29,753 nucleotides of DNA from RGIG8700 sp045648505 (GCA_045648505.1 JAZROD010000024.1:1-29753); one strand, 5' to 3'. Numbered from the stretch's first letter, positions 22,989 to 29,719 are shown. A program made the numbers and translations. The notes: generated by a model from the sequence alone, not told the origin.

Positions 22989-23870
22989 ATGGTTAAATCT
23001 TTATCTAAAGAAGCTCTTAATATAGTTAAAAAGATGCAACAAAACGAACTTACCGAAAGCTTTATTTACGAAGCTATCGCAAAATTTGCAAAAGGCGAAG
23101 AAAATAAAAAAACTCTTCTTCGTTTAAGTGCCGAAGAGAGAGCACATTATGAAATATGGAAAAATTATACAGGCATCGAAATGAAGCCACAAAAATTCAA
23201 AATTTTCAAATTTAAACTTCTGGCAAGAATTTTAGGCTTCACCTTTGCAGTTAAGCTTATGGAAAACGGCGAAGAAGGTGCACAAAAGGAATATGCAATT
23301 CTTGCAGAAGAAATAGAAGAAAGCGTTAAAATCCGTCAGGAAGAAGAAGAGCACGAAGCCGCACTTCTTGATATGCTAGATGAAGAAAGACTTCAGTATG
23401 TGGGTAGTATGGTGCTTGGTATGAATGACGCTTTGGTTGAACTTACAGGTTCACTTGCAGGTTTCACATTTGCTATGCAAAACACAAGACTCATTGCCCT
23501 TTCAGGTCTTATAATGGGTATTTCTGCAACATTTTCAATGGCATCAAGCGAATTCCTTGCAGCAAAAAGCGAAGGCAGAACCGATGCATTCAAATCCTGT
23601 TCCTACACAGGTGTTGCTTATCTTATAACAGTTGCAATTCTTATTCTGCCATACCTTTTGCTTGAAAGCAGTAAGTATATGACAGCTCTGTTTCTTATGA
23701 TTGCTGCGGTTATCCTTATAATAGCAGGCTTTACATACTACATCTCTGTTGCAAAAGGCGAAAAGTTCAAGCCTAAATTTATAGAAATGTCTGCAATCAG
23801 CATCGGCGTTGCAATAATATCATTCTTTGTGGGCATTCTTGCTAAAAACTTTTTAGGTGTTGATTTATAA
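22989..23870 (+). CDS. Ferritin-like/VIT1-CCC1 fusion, putative iron or manganese transporter
   Basis: A 293-residue membrane protein. Residues about 5-130 are a ferritin-like (erythrin) helical domain with two ExxH pairs (Glu50-His53 and Glu119-His122) plus Glu23/Glu28 and Glu101 nearby, a di-iron pattern. Residues about 135-293 form the VIT1/CCC1 transporter with five helices, including GMNDALVELTGSLAGFTFA and MGISATFSMASSEFLAAK. Such fusions export or store Fe2+ or Mn2+ and guard against metal toxicity. The ATG at 22989 is chosen because AGGTGG lies five bases upstream; the in-frame GTG at 22980 is inside that SD. The gene is followed by a hairpin leader and pnuC. Confidence 0.9.
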   Translation: MVKSLSKEALNIVKKMQQNELTESFIYEAIAKFAKGEENKKTLLRLSAEERAHYEIWKNYTGIEMKPQKFKIFKFKLLARILGFTFAVKLMENGEEGAQKEYAILAEEIEESVKIRQEEEEHEAALLDMLDEERLQYVGSMVLGMNDALVELTGSLAGFTFAMQNTRLIALSGLIMGISATFSMASSEFLAAKSEGRTDAFKSCSYTGVAYLITVAILILPYLLLESSKYMTALFLMIAAVILIIAGFTYYISVAKGEKFKPKFIEMSAISIGVAIISFFVGILAKNFLGVDL

Positions 23871-23884
23871 GTTAATAAAACACA

Positions 23885-23964
23885 AAACTGCCACCGGGTA
23901 GTGAAATGCAAAAGCATTCGTTAACACATCGTTAGGTCTTGGAAGATGTGTGTACGGATGCTTT
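23885..23964 (+). promoter_or_regulatory. Terminator or attenuator with competing hairpin upstream of pnuC
   Basis: A long hairpin with arms starting at AGCATTCGT (about 23912) and ending ACGGATGCT, with an inner 7-bp stem, is followed by six T residues and only a few bases later by the pnuC SD. Just upstream AAATGC-AAAA-GCATT can form a rival hairpin that uses the terminator's 5' arm. This layout suits a riboswitch or attenuator; it does not match a class I can recall. It may also simply end the VIT transcript. Confidence 0.5.
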
Positions 23965-23978
23965 TTTCGGAGGTTATT

Positions 23979-24671
23979 ATGAATTGGTTTAAAAAAGCTT
24001 CAGACTATTTTTCTAAAGCTGAAATTATATTATGGTGTTCATCAGTTATATTGATTATTCTGTCATTTTATGCCTTTGACAAAGAAAACTATTTGACATT
24101 ATTCGCATCACTGATAGGTGTAACATCTCTGATTTTCAGTGCAAAGGGAAATCCCTTGGGGCAACTGATGATGGTAGTTTTCAGTTTACTGTATGGGATT
24201 ATTTCCTTTAATTTTGCCTACTATGGAGAAATGATAACATATCTTGGTATGACCATGCCAATGTCAGTATTTGCCCTTATCTCCTGGCTTAAGAATCCCT
24301 ATCAGGGAAACAGGGCAGAAGTTAAAGTAAATACTGTCAGCAGAGCAGAAATCTGTTTTATGTGGGTTCTTACAGCAATAATTACTGTTTTATTTTACTT
24401 TATACTTTCATTCTTCAATACTGCGAATCTGCTACCAAGCACACTTTCTGTAACAACAAGTTTTCTTGCAGTATATCTCACTTTCAGGAGAAGCCCATAT
24501 TTTGCTCTGGCGTATGCCGGCAACGATATTGTATTGATTGTATTATGGATATTGGCAAGCTTTTATGACATCAGATATATATCAGTTGTTGTATGCTTTA
24601 CTGCTTTTCTTGTAAATGATATTTATGGCTTCATAAGCTGGCGAAAAATGAAAATCCGTCAAAAAGCGTGA
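23979..24671 (+). CDS. pnuC: PnuC-family vitamin transporter
   Basis: A 230-residue membrane protein with about seven helices of the PnuC (SWEET-related) family, which facilitates uptake of nicotinamide riboside or, in related members, riboflavin or thiamine. Visible are LFASLIGVTSLIFSAKGNPLGQ (in parts), TMPMSVFALISWLKNPY (the Trp-Lys-Asn segment of the family) and YAGNDIVLIVLW near 186-197. The substrate is not decided by the sequence. The ATG at 23979 follows GGAGG, and the 33-base upstream in-frame extension lies in the leader hairpin. A terminator overlaps the stop. The upstream leader may sense a ligand. Confidence 0.86.
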   Translation: MNWFKKASDYFSKAEIILWCSSVILIILSFYAFDKENYLTLFASLIGVTSLIFSAKGNPLGQLMMVVFSLLYGIISFNFAYYGEMITYLGMTMPMSVFALISWLKNPYQGNRAEVKVNTVSRAEICFMWVLTAIITVLFYFILSFFNTANLLPSTLSVTTSFLAVYLTFRRSPYFALAYAGNDIVLIVLWILASFYDIRYISVVVCFTAFLVNDIYGFISWRKMKIRQKA

Positions 24672-24695
24672 TGATTAAACTCATCACGCTTTTTA
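24661..24695 (+). terminator. pnuC terminator overlapping the stop codon
   Basis: AAAAAGCGTGATGA (24661-24674) pairs with TCATCACGCTTTTT (24681-24694). The TGA stop (24669-24671) is in the 5' arm. Confidence 0.9.
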
Positions 24696-24767
24696 TGTTC
24701 TCGTATTTATATTTTGCTTTCTCACACTCGCTTTAAAAATCATCTTATTTGCGAATCAAGCTCTTAT

Positions 24768-24806
24768 GTAATGAACTCCCCTCCCCAAGAGAGTTTTGTC
24801 ATTACA
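24768..24806 (-). terminator. Possible weak hairpin at the end of the redox operon
   Basis: GTAATGA and TCATTAC form an inverted repeat that brackets ACTC/GAGT inner arms, partly in the nitroreductase 3' end. No T run follows on the minus strand, so it is not a standard intrinsic terminator. Confidence 0.3.
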
Positions 24807-25611
24807 CCAAACGATAAGATGCAACATACTCTGCATCTGATTCGAGTTTTGGATCATTTTGTTCAAAGACAATATTCAAATTATTTTCTTTAGCAGTCAG
24901 GTCAAAATGGCAAAGAGCTATGCCTACATCAATCATTTGCATATCGAGTGTCTCGGTACGAGCAAAGCCCTTATTGCGTTTTAAATAAAAGTGGACTGTA
25001 TTATCGCAAACAACAACACGCCAGGGTTGTTTGTTTACTGCCGATGGTGCAAGTCTTACCATTTCCAAGGCATCAAGCCATTTACCTGCTTTTTCTTTAG
25101 ATAAAGGCTTATCAAATGAGCCATCAAAGAATAATTCCTCAAAAGGAAATCTTTCATCGGCTTTAACACCTTTTCGCATCATACTCTCACGCAAGGACAT
25201 TTTTGGGGCAGGATATCCAAGTGCACTTGCGCAAGGCATAATCTCGCCGTCATCCAGGTCCATAGCTTCTTCATAAGCAGAGCGGTTCATAGTTCCGCCA
25301 AGCCATACAGTTCCGATTCCCATAGACTGTGCATATAATACGAACATTTCAAAGGAATATCCAAATGCCACACTTGCATTTTCTGACCATCTGATTTTAC
25401 CGCCCACATATAAATCCGTACCCACCGTAACAGGACAGTTAAGTCCGTATTCCTTTGCATTCATAAACTTAAAGTCCACAGGAATTTTAAATGGATTTTC
25501 TATTGTACGAGCAAAAGCTATCAATTCTTCTATATGGTTTTTATCAAGCTCTTTGCCATCATATGTTCTTACGCTTCTTCTGTTTTTAATATGTTCTTTA
25601 ATATTATTCAT
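24802..25611 (-). CDS. Nitroreductase-family protein
   Basis: A 269-residue soluble FMN-dependent protein. The N-terminal part has the nitroreductase hallmark RRSVRTYDGKEL (about 11-22) and LYAQSMGIGTVWLGG in the middle; the later RLAPSAVNKQPWRVVVCD segment (about 190-207) binds FMN in the family. Both nitroreductase half-domains lie on one chain, like the TM1586-type proteins. It may reduce nitro compounds, quinones or other acceptors; the substrate is unknown. The ATG at 25611 has an AGGAGGG SD; the longer frame from 25668 overlaps the rhodanese gene. It is last in a five-gene unit with redox-linked neighbours. A metal or dehydrogenase role cannot be excluded. Confidence 0.85.
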   Translation of the reverse strand: MNNIKEHIKNRRSVRTYDGKELDKNHIEELIAFARTIENPFKIPVDFKFMNAKEYGLNCPVTVGTDLYVGGKIRWSENASVAFGYSFEMFVLYAQSMGIGTVWLGGTMNRSAYEEAMDLDDGEIMPCASALGYPAPKMSLRESMMRKGVKADERFPFEELFFDGSFDKPLSKEKAGKWLDALEMVRLAPSAVNKQPWRVVVCDNTVHFYLKRNKGFARTETLDMQMIDVGIALCHFDLTAKENNLNIVFEQNDPKLESDAEYVASYRLV

Positions 25612-25627
25612 AATGCCCTCCTGATTT

Positions 25628-26074
25628 TTATTTTTCCACCTCATAAGGCCAATCAATGATTCCCCCAAATTCTTTTACATTGGTGTAGCCAAGTTTTGAA
25701 AGGCTTTCTGCCGCGATTTTGCTCCGTCTGCCACTGCGGCAATATACAAGAATCTGTGCATCCTTGTCAGGTAACATTTCTTCTGCCTTGTTTTCAATTT
25801 CAGTATATGGAATCAGGATGCTACCTTTGATATGTCCCTCGTCAAACTCGTCCTGTTCTCTTGTATCTAAAATAATATGTTCCTCGCCTGAATCCATTAT
25901 CTTTTTTGCTTCTTGTGGTGTTATAATCTCATACATCGCTTTTTCTCCTTTTTCGCTGACCAATATTGCGGTCGGTCCGTCTGCACCGCCGATAATCCCT
26001 ATACTGCTATCATTTCCACAAGCGGTAAGGAAGATGCAGAGAATAGCTGATATAATGCATAATATTTTCTTCAT
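25628..26074 (-). CDS. Rhodanese-domain lipoprotein with GADGPT segment
   Basis: A 148-residue protein: lipoprotein signal peptide with lipobox LTAC (Cys19), a short segment IGIIGGADGPTAILVS (25-40) and a single rhodanese domain (about 47-146). The rhodanese loop CRSGRRS (112-118) carries the catalytic Cys112, so sulfur transfer is possible outside the cell membrane. The GIIGGADGPT motif is well known from Na+-pumping decarboxylase beta subunits (OadB/GcdB), where it lies in a membrane domain, and its presence here is odd. The ATG at 26074 has an AGAGGT SD. An internal ATG at 25936 has its own AAGGAG SD and would give a cytoplasmic rhodanese. It belongs to the five-gene unit, 14 bases after the desulfoferrodoxin-like gene. 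Confidence 0.85.
   Translation of the reverse strand: MKKILCIISAILCIFLTACGNDSSIGIIGGADGPTAILVSEKGEKAMYEIITPQEAKKIMDSGEEHIILDTREQDEFDEGHIKGSILIPYTEIENKAEEMLPDKDAQILVYCRSGRRSKIAAESLSKLGYTNVKEFGGIIDWPYEVEK
25934..25950 (-). promoter_or_regulatory. Internal ribosome binding site in the rhodanese lipoprotein gene
   Basis: On the minus strand AAGGAG (25945-25950) lies eight bases upstream of the in-frame ATG at 25936. It would start translation just after the signal-peptide and GADGPT region, giving a 102-residue rhodanese without the lipoprotein part. Confidence 0.5.
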
Positions 26075-26088
26075 ATATTTTACCTCTT

Positions 26089-26433
26089 TTAAAATTCAAA
26101 TAGCCCATGTGTATTGCAGTAATAATACATTTTTCCGCCACGCATTTGTGGGAAGCGCAGTTCTCCGCTTTGCTCAGGATAGAGCCTTATGTTGAGTACT
26201 CTGTCAAAGCGAACATAAGAAATAAAGGAAATATAGTGCTGCTTTGTCATAGGATGGGAAAATGTGATATAAAAATCATCTTCCATCTTTTCAATATTTA
26301 ATTTGTGTGCTTCATCAGCCTCTTTTGCTACAAGAGGTGAAAGCTTTTTCCCACAACACACAATTTCAGCATTTCCTGCACCTGTGAATATATTCCCACA
26401 TTGTTCGCAAACATAAAATTTTGTATTCTTCAT
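26089..26433 (-). CDS. Desulfoferrodoxin-like protein (putative superoxide reductase)
   Basis: A 114-residue cytoplasmic iron protein. The N-terminal desulforedoxin part has Cys9, Cys12, Cys26 and Cys27 (VCEQCG and VCCGK), the four ligands of an FeS4 site. The C-terminal part looks like a shortened neelaredoxin-type superoxide reductase with HPMTKQHY (His60, His66), His43, and YCNTHGLF (Cys106, His109), which align with the FeHis4Cys ligands; three residues are missing between His43 and His60 compared with typical proteins. The middle of the SOR domain is also short. It may reduce superoxide in this anaerobe, though the changes could alter activity. The ATG has a CGGAGG SD. It lies between the glycosyltransferase and rhodanese genes. 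Confidence 0.85.
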   Translation of the reverse strand: MKNTKFYVCEQCGNIFTGAGNAEIVCCGKKLSPLVAKEADEAHKLNIEKMEDDFYITFSHPMTKQHYISFISYVRFDRVLNIRLYPEQSGELRFPQMRGGKMYYYCNTHGLFEF

Positions 26434-26468
26434 ATTTTAACCTCCGGTCTCATTCGTCTTTGACACAA

Positions 26469-27650
26469 TTATATGTTGTCATTGCAAACCTTTATTATAT
26501 TATCTGCAGCACCTTTTGCACCCGAAGAGTTTTTAAACCCTTCAGCAATCATCTTTGCATTTTGCTTATAGGTACTATCATTTAATACTTTATTTACTGC
26601 ACTCAAAACTAAAGCCCCGTCTGATTTATCAAGTTTTATTCCTGCACCAAGCTGATAAACCCGCTCGGCAACACCTTTTTGTTCCGTGGTCTGTGGTAGC
26701 ATAACAAGTGGAACTTCAAAATATAAGCTTTCGCTGACACTGTTCATTCCGCAGTGTGACACAAACACATCTGCTTTTTCTAAAACGGCAATTTGGTCAA
26801 CCTGTGAAAAAATTGATATATTTTCAGGAACCTTTCCAAAGTCCCGGACAGATACCAGATTACCAACAGACATAATAACCTGAAAATCTGTATTTCCCAA
26901 AGCGGATATACAAGACTTGTAAAAAGGCATCATATCATTATTAACAGTTCCCATGGATATATAAATCAGTTTATCCCTCTTTTTTTCAACTTCTTCGGTT
27001 GCAGGACGAATTGAAGGGCCCACAAATGCATATTTTTCCGAAAAAGTTTCTGAACAAGGTTGAAACTCAGGTGAGGTATAGACAATGGTGTGGGTGTTAT
27101 CATCATTACCAATAATATCAAGAATATTTTTAACAGGATAACCTTTGCTCTGCAATCGTTTAATTTGCTTGGTGGTTTTTGGCATTGCGAGAAGCATTTT
27201 AAACAAATCCTTGAAACCTTGTTTCATAATCTTTGCCGAGTGCTGATTAAAGGCAAAAGTTGTTGTTGATGAAACAAAAGGAATGCCAAGCTTCAGGGCA
27301 ACCGCCTTCCCCCATAGCGCCATGGAATCTGCAACAATTAAGTCAGGCTTAAGTTCTGCCATATCCTTACAAACCTTGTCATCAAGAGCAAGTGTAGTAT
27401 CTACAAGTATTTTTGTAGAGAATGCCAGGTCTTTTCCCACACGGGTAGAGTCTTTGGCACTTAGTTTCTGCTCCGTATCATAATCGTCGCAGGATATAAA
27501 TGTTGCTCCTGCTGACTCTATTTTTTCACGCATAATGTTATATGAATAATACCAAACCTCGTGCCCCCGAGAAACTAGTTCCCGAACAACACCCAAGGTA
27601 GGGTTAGTATGTCCATAAGCAGGAATACAAAAGAAAACTATTTTACTCAT
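26469..27650 (-). CDS. MGT/UDP-glycosyltransferase-like enzyme (GT1 family)
   Basis: A soluble 393-residue GT-B glycosyltransferase of the macrolide glycosyltransferase (YjiC-like) class. The N-terminal acceptor domain starts KIVFFCIPAYGHTNPT, with His14 as the probable catalytic base and an Asp near 108 (VADS) as its partner. The C-terminal donor domain has YISMGTV (about 230-236), FSQVDQIAVLEKADVFVSHCG (in parts) and HCGMNSVSESLYFEVPLV, the nucleotide-sugar site (from His299). It would transfer a sugar from a UDP- or TDP-sugar to a small hydrophobic acceptor such as an antibiotic, flavonoid or lipid, so drug inactivation is possible. The ATG lies four bases after the AbrB stop, with a GAGGA SD. 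Confidence 0.9.
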   Translation of the reverse strand: MSKIVFFCIPAYGHTNPTLGVVRELVSRGHEVWYYSYNIMREKIESAGATFISCDDYDTEQKLSAKDSTRVGKDLAFSTKILVDTTLALDDKVCKDMAELKPDLIVADSMALWGKAVALKLGIPFVSSTTTFAFNQHSAKIMKQGFKDLFKMLLAMPKTTKQIKRLQSKGYPVKNILDIIGNDDNTHTIVYTSPEFQPCSETFSEKYAFVGPSIRPATEEVEKKRDKLIYISMGTVNNDMMPFYKSCISALGNTDFQVIMSVGNLVSVRDFGKVPENISIFSQVDQIAVLEKADVFVSHCGMNSVSESLYFEVPLVMLPQTTEQKGVAERVYQLGAGIKLDKSDGALVLSAVNKVLNDSTYKQNAKMIAEGFKNSSGAKGAADNIIKVCNDNI

Positions 27651-27654
27651 ACTT

Positions 27655-27864
27655 TTATTCCTCTATTTCAGAAAAAACTTGTTTGATAGTATCTTGTTGT
27701 TTTGCTTTAGGAAGAATTGCAATTCCTCGCTGGGTGTCACCGAGAACTAAAATCTCATCTCCAGGCTGAAAATCAAACAACTCTCTTGCTTCTTTTGGAA
27801 TAACAAACTGTCCCTTTTCGCCGATTTTGACCATCCATGCATATTTTCCATCACGTATATTCAT
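27655..27864 (-). CDS. AbrB/MazE/SpoVT-type DNA-binding regulator
   Basis: A 69-residue transcription factor with one SpoVT/AbrB swapped-hairpin domain (VKIGEKGQFVIPKEARELF, about 12-30, then FQPGDEILVL) and a short Lys/Glu-rich tail. AbrB-type domains dimerise and bind palindromes or AT-rich DNA. The ATG at 27864 is supported by GAAGGAG; the longer frame from 27903 starts in the operator and lacks an SD. It is the first gene of the five-gene unit, with a promoter just upstream that has a perfect palindrome over its -10 box. I infer autoregulation plus control of the glycosyltransferase and redox genes. An antitoxin role is unlikely because no toxin gene is next to it. Confidence 0.88.
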   Translation of the reverse strand: MNIRDGKYAWMVKIGEKGQFVIPKEARELFDFQPGDEILVLGDTQRGIAILPKAKQQDTIKQVFSEIEE

Positions 27865-27887
27865 ATTTGTTGCTCCTTCAGTATGAT

Positions 27888-27907
27888 TGGTATGACTAAT
27901 CATACCA
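27888..27907. promoter_or_regulatory. Perfect palindromic operator over the -10 of the AbrB-led operon
   Basis: TGGTATGA (27888-27895), a 4-bp spacer and TCATACCA (27900-27907) form an exact inverted repeat. A further TATGATT copy precedes it at about 27882. The -10 box is inside it, so a bound regulator would block RNA polymerase. Confidence 0.75.
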
Positions 27908-27927
27908 TAAATCTATATAATTGTCAA
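27899..27927 (-). promoter_or_regulatory. Sigma-A promoter of the AbrB-led five-gene operon
   Basis: On the minus strand TTGACA (27922-27927) and TATGAT (27899-27904) are 17 nt apart, a near-consensus promoter. The -10 lies in the operator palindrome. Confidence 0.85.
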
Positions 27928-27948
27928 TAAAACTAGAATTTTCACCCA

Positions 27949-27979
27949 AAACAAAAGGTGTGGCCGTAGCCACACCTTC
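27949..27979 (-). terminator. Terminator of the methyltransferase-GNAT-CDP-alcohol operon
   Basis: A perfect 10-bp stem (AAGGTGTGGC at 27955-27964 with GCCACACCTT at 27969-27978) begins six bases after the stop and ends in TTTTGTTTT on the minus strand. Confidence 0.88.
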
Positions 27980-27984
27980 AATAG

Positions 27985-28491
27985 TTATTTTGAAAAATTA
28001 TTTTTTCTTATCACAACACATTCTTGAATTGCCGAAAAAGTTGCAATAGTGCATACTACTATGGAACTGTATTTTGGTTCGATAAAATATAGCGTCAACG
28101 GAAAAAGAAACAATAACAATCCCGTAATTTTATTCATTATGGTATGTAGGAATATCAACTTTTTCTTGTGAATAAACCCCAATATAATATTGCAGATTTT
28201 GATGATTGCAATTACAACAATCCACATCCATAACCAATTTGGAATGTGAATTATCGGCAATAATTTAAGCAATGATACTGCTACAAATACAAGGTCAGAG
28301 GCGGTATCAAGCCTTGCACCAAATTCGCTGTTACTATTTGTCTTTCTTGCAACAGTTCCGTCTATCATATCACTAAAACCGCAAAGAAGATATAGGATAT
28401 AAAATCCCGTTGAGTACACAGGAAAGAATAGCATTAATATACTGCATACAACGCGGGAACCTGTGATTATATTTGCAATTTGTTTTTTCAT
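27985..28491 (-). CDS. CDP-alcohol phosphatidyltransferase
   Basis: A 168-residue membrane enzyme with about six helices that joins a CDP-linked lipid (CDP-diacylglycerol) to an alcohol, as in PgsA-type phospholipid synthesis. The full catalytic signature is present: Asp41, Asp44, Gly45, Ala48, Arg49, Gly58, Asp62 and Asp66 (DMIDGTVARK to ARLDTASD). The alcohol acceptor is not determined. It could be an extra phospholipid or archaetidyl-type enzyme and need not be the main PgsA. The ATG at 28491 follows an AGGTGAA SD; the longer frame from 28554 overlaps the GNAT gene and lacks an SD. It is last in the three-gene unit. Confidence 0.9.
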   Translation of the reverse strand: MKKQIANIITGSRVVCSILMLFFPVYSTGFYILYLLCGFSDMIDGTVARKTNSNSEFGARLDTASDLVFVAVSLLKLLPIIHIPNWLWMWIVVIAIIKICNIILGFIHKKKLIFLHTIMNKITGLLLFLFPLTLYFIEPKYSSIVVCTIATFSAIQECVVIRKNNFSK

Positions 28492-28513
28492 CTGTTCACC
28501 TGTAAATTGGATT

Positions 28514-28966
28514 TTATCTGTGAATATACATTCTTGACATATCAGGTTCTCCATCGCCTTGAACCATACACAAAAACTCCCACCCGTATCTTTCGTAAAA
28601 CCCGGTATGATCGGTAAGCAAATAAACAGGCGAAATATCTTTGGATTTTAAATTCTCCACAACCATGCGAAGTAAATTGCCTGCAATTCCCCTGCAGCGA
28701 TATTTTTCTTCTGTAAAAACAGCGCAAACATTTGGTGTGAGGTCTTTTCTGTCGTGAAAATCATTTTCAACGACGCCCAATCCGCCGATAATCTGATTAC
28801 CGTATAAGCAAAGATACCATCCATATTCCGTGTCGCCATGCAAATATGCACCCATACACTCCAGATAGGCCTCTTTAGGGGCACTCCATTTACTGCTAAA
28901 CCAATCTGCGGCAAGTTCCATCAATTCCGGTTTATCTCTTAATGTGATATATTTATATGTCTCCAT
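28514..28966 (-). CDS. GNAT-family N-acetyltransferase
   Basis: A soluble 150-residue acetyltransferase that transfers an acetyl group from acetyl-CoA to an amine. The acetyl-CoA loop RCRGIAGNLLRMVVENL (near 92-108) and the strands GNQIIGGLGVVEND and PNVCAVFTEEKYR are typical, and the C-terminal TGFYERYGWEFL segment closes the fold. The acceptor is unknown. The ATG at 28966 has an AAGGAGG SD; the longer frame from 29002 runs into the methyltransferase end. It lies 37 bases after the methyltransferase gene and 22 bases before the CDP-alcohol phosphatidyltransferase, so they form one unit. Aminoglycoside or small-molecule acetylation is possible but unproven. Confidence 0.88.
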   Translation of the reverse strand: METYKYITLRDKPELMELAADWFSSKWSAPKEAYLECMGAYLHGDTEYGWYLCLYGNQIIGGLGVVENDFHDRKDLTPNVCAVFTEEKYRCRGIAGNLLRMVVENLKSKDISPVYLLTDHTGFYERYGWEFLCMVQGDGEPDMSRMYIHR

Positions 28967-29002
28967 TGACAAAGCCTCCTTCTGCATGCAAATTACCGGC
29001 AC

Positions 29003-29719
29003 TTATTTTTTCTTCAAAATAATAGCAATAAAATTCAGATATTTACAAGCCCCTGCTTCAATCGCCTTTCTGTCATTTACGGCATATTCATTATCGCACT
29101 GTATCCAATCGTTCCAGCATTCTTCATTGCTTTCCATCTCAACAATGGAAATAATCTCGCTGTCCTTAGATTTTGAAACAATGTTTTTCCAATATTCCAT
29201 ATCATGGATATAGTCTAATGGTTCACAAGTCCATGATAATAATAATTCTTCCGGGATATTACTATGGCAGTCTTTTTTCATTCCCGGAACGACTATATAA
29301 ACATAACCACCTTTCTTTACAAAAGGTAAAAGTTTTTCATCCAAATAGGTGATATCTCTTCCGAAATAATTATAGGAATCTGTGCTGACAACTGCATCGA
29401 AGAATTCTTTTTCATATTTCAAATCCGTAGCATCCGCTTTTACAGCAATAATTTCCTTCTCGGTCAGTCCCATTTCAGAAAAGAATTTTTGATTTTCTTC
29501 TGCTTCACTCCAAAGGTCTGTTGCATAAACTTTAAAGCCATATTCTTTTGCTAAGAATACCGATGTGATTCCTTGTCCGCTGCCTAAATCCATAACAACA
29601 GCACCCGGTTTGATGCCATTGTCTTTCATAAGTTCTTCTTCTAATTTTAAAGGGTTAGGTCCCATAATTTTTTGCTTGATTAAATCGAAATCGTATTTTT
29701 CTGCTTTTACATATTTCAT
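29003..29719 (-). CDS. SAM-dependent methyltransferase (class I)
   Basis: A soluble 238-residue methyltransferase. Motif I VVMDLGSGQG (41-50) binds S-adenosylmethionine, followed by VYATDLWSEAEENQ (acidic end of strand 2), VKADATDLKYEKEFFDAVVS (in parts) and the post-motif KKGGYVYIVVPG. It resembles UbiE/small-molecule methyltransferases of Firmicutes; the substrate is not known. The ATG has a GAAGGGAAC SD. It is first in the three-gene unit with the GNAT and CDP-alcohol genes. A TAGAAT box at about 29744-29749 on the minus strand could be its -10, but the -35 lies outside the window. Confidence 0.88.
   Translation of the reverse strand: MKYVKAEKYDFDLIKQKIMGPNPLKLEEELMKDNGIKPGAVVMDLGSGQGITSVFLAKEYGFKVYATDLWSEAEENQKFFSEMGLTEKEIIAVKADATDLKYEKEFFDAVVSTDSYNYFGRDITYLDEKLLPFVKKGGYVYIVVPGMKKDCHSNIPEELLLSWTCEPLDYIHDMEYWKNIVSKSKDSEIISIVEMESNEECWNDWIQCDNEYAVNDRKAIEAGACKYLNFIAIILKKK

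Noticed and set aside
23878..23978. TPP riboswitch before pnuC
   Set aside because: The conserved CTGAGA and thi-box features are not present, so the leader was listed only as an unclassified attenuator.
25719..26195. 158-residue open frame on the plus strand
   Set aside because: It is antisense to the rhodanese and desulfoferrodoxin-like genes and shows no domain or SD.
27655..27903. AbrB protein as the antitoxin of a toxin-antitoxin pair
   Set aside because: No small toxin gene is next to it; the following gene is a full-length glycosyltransferase.
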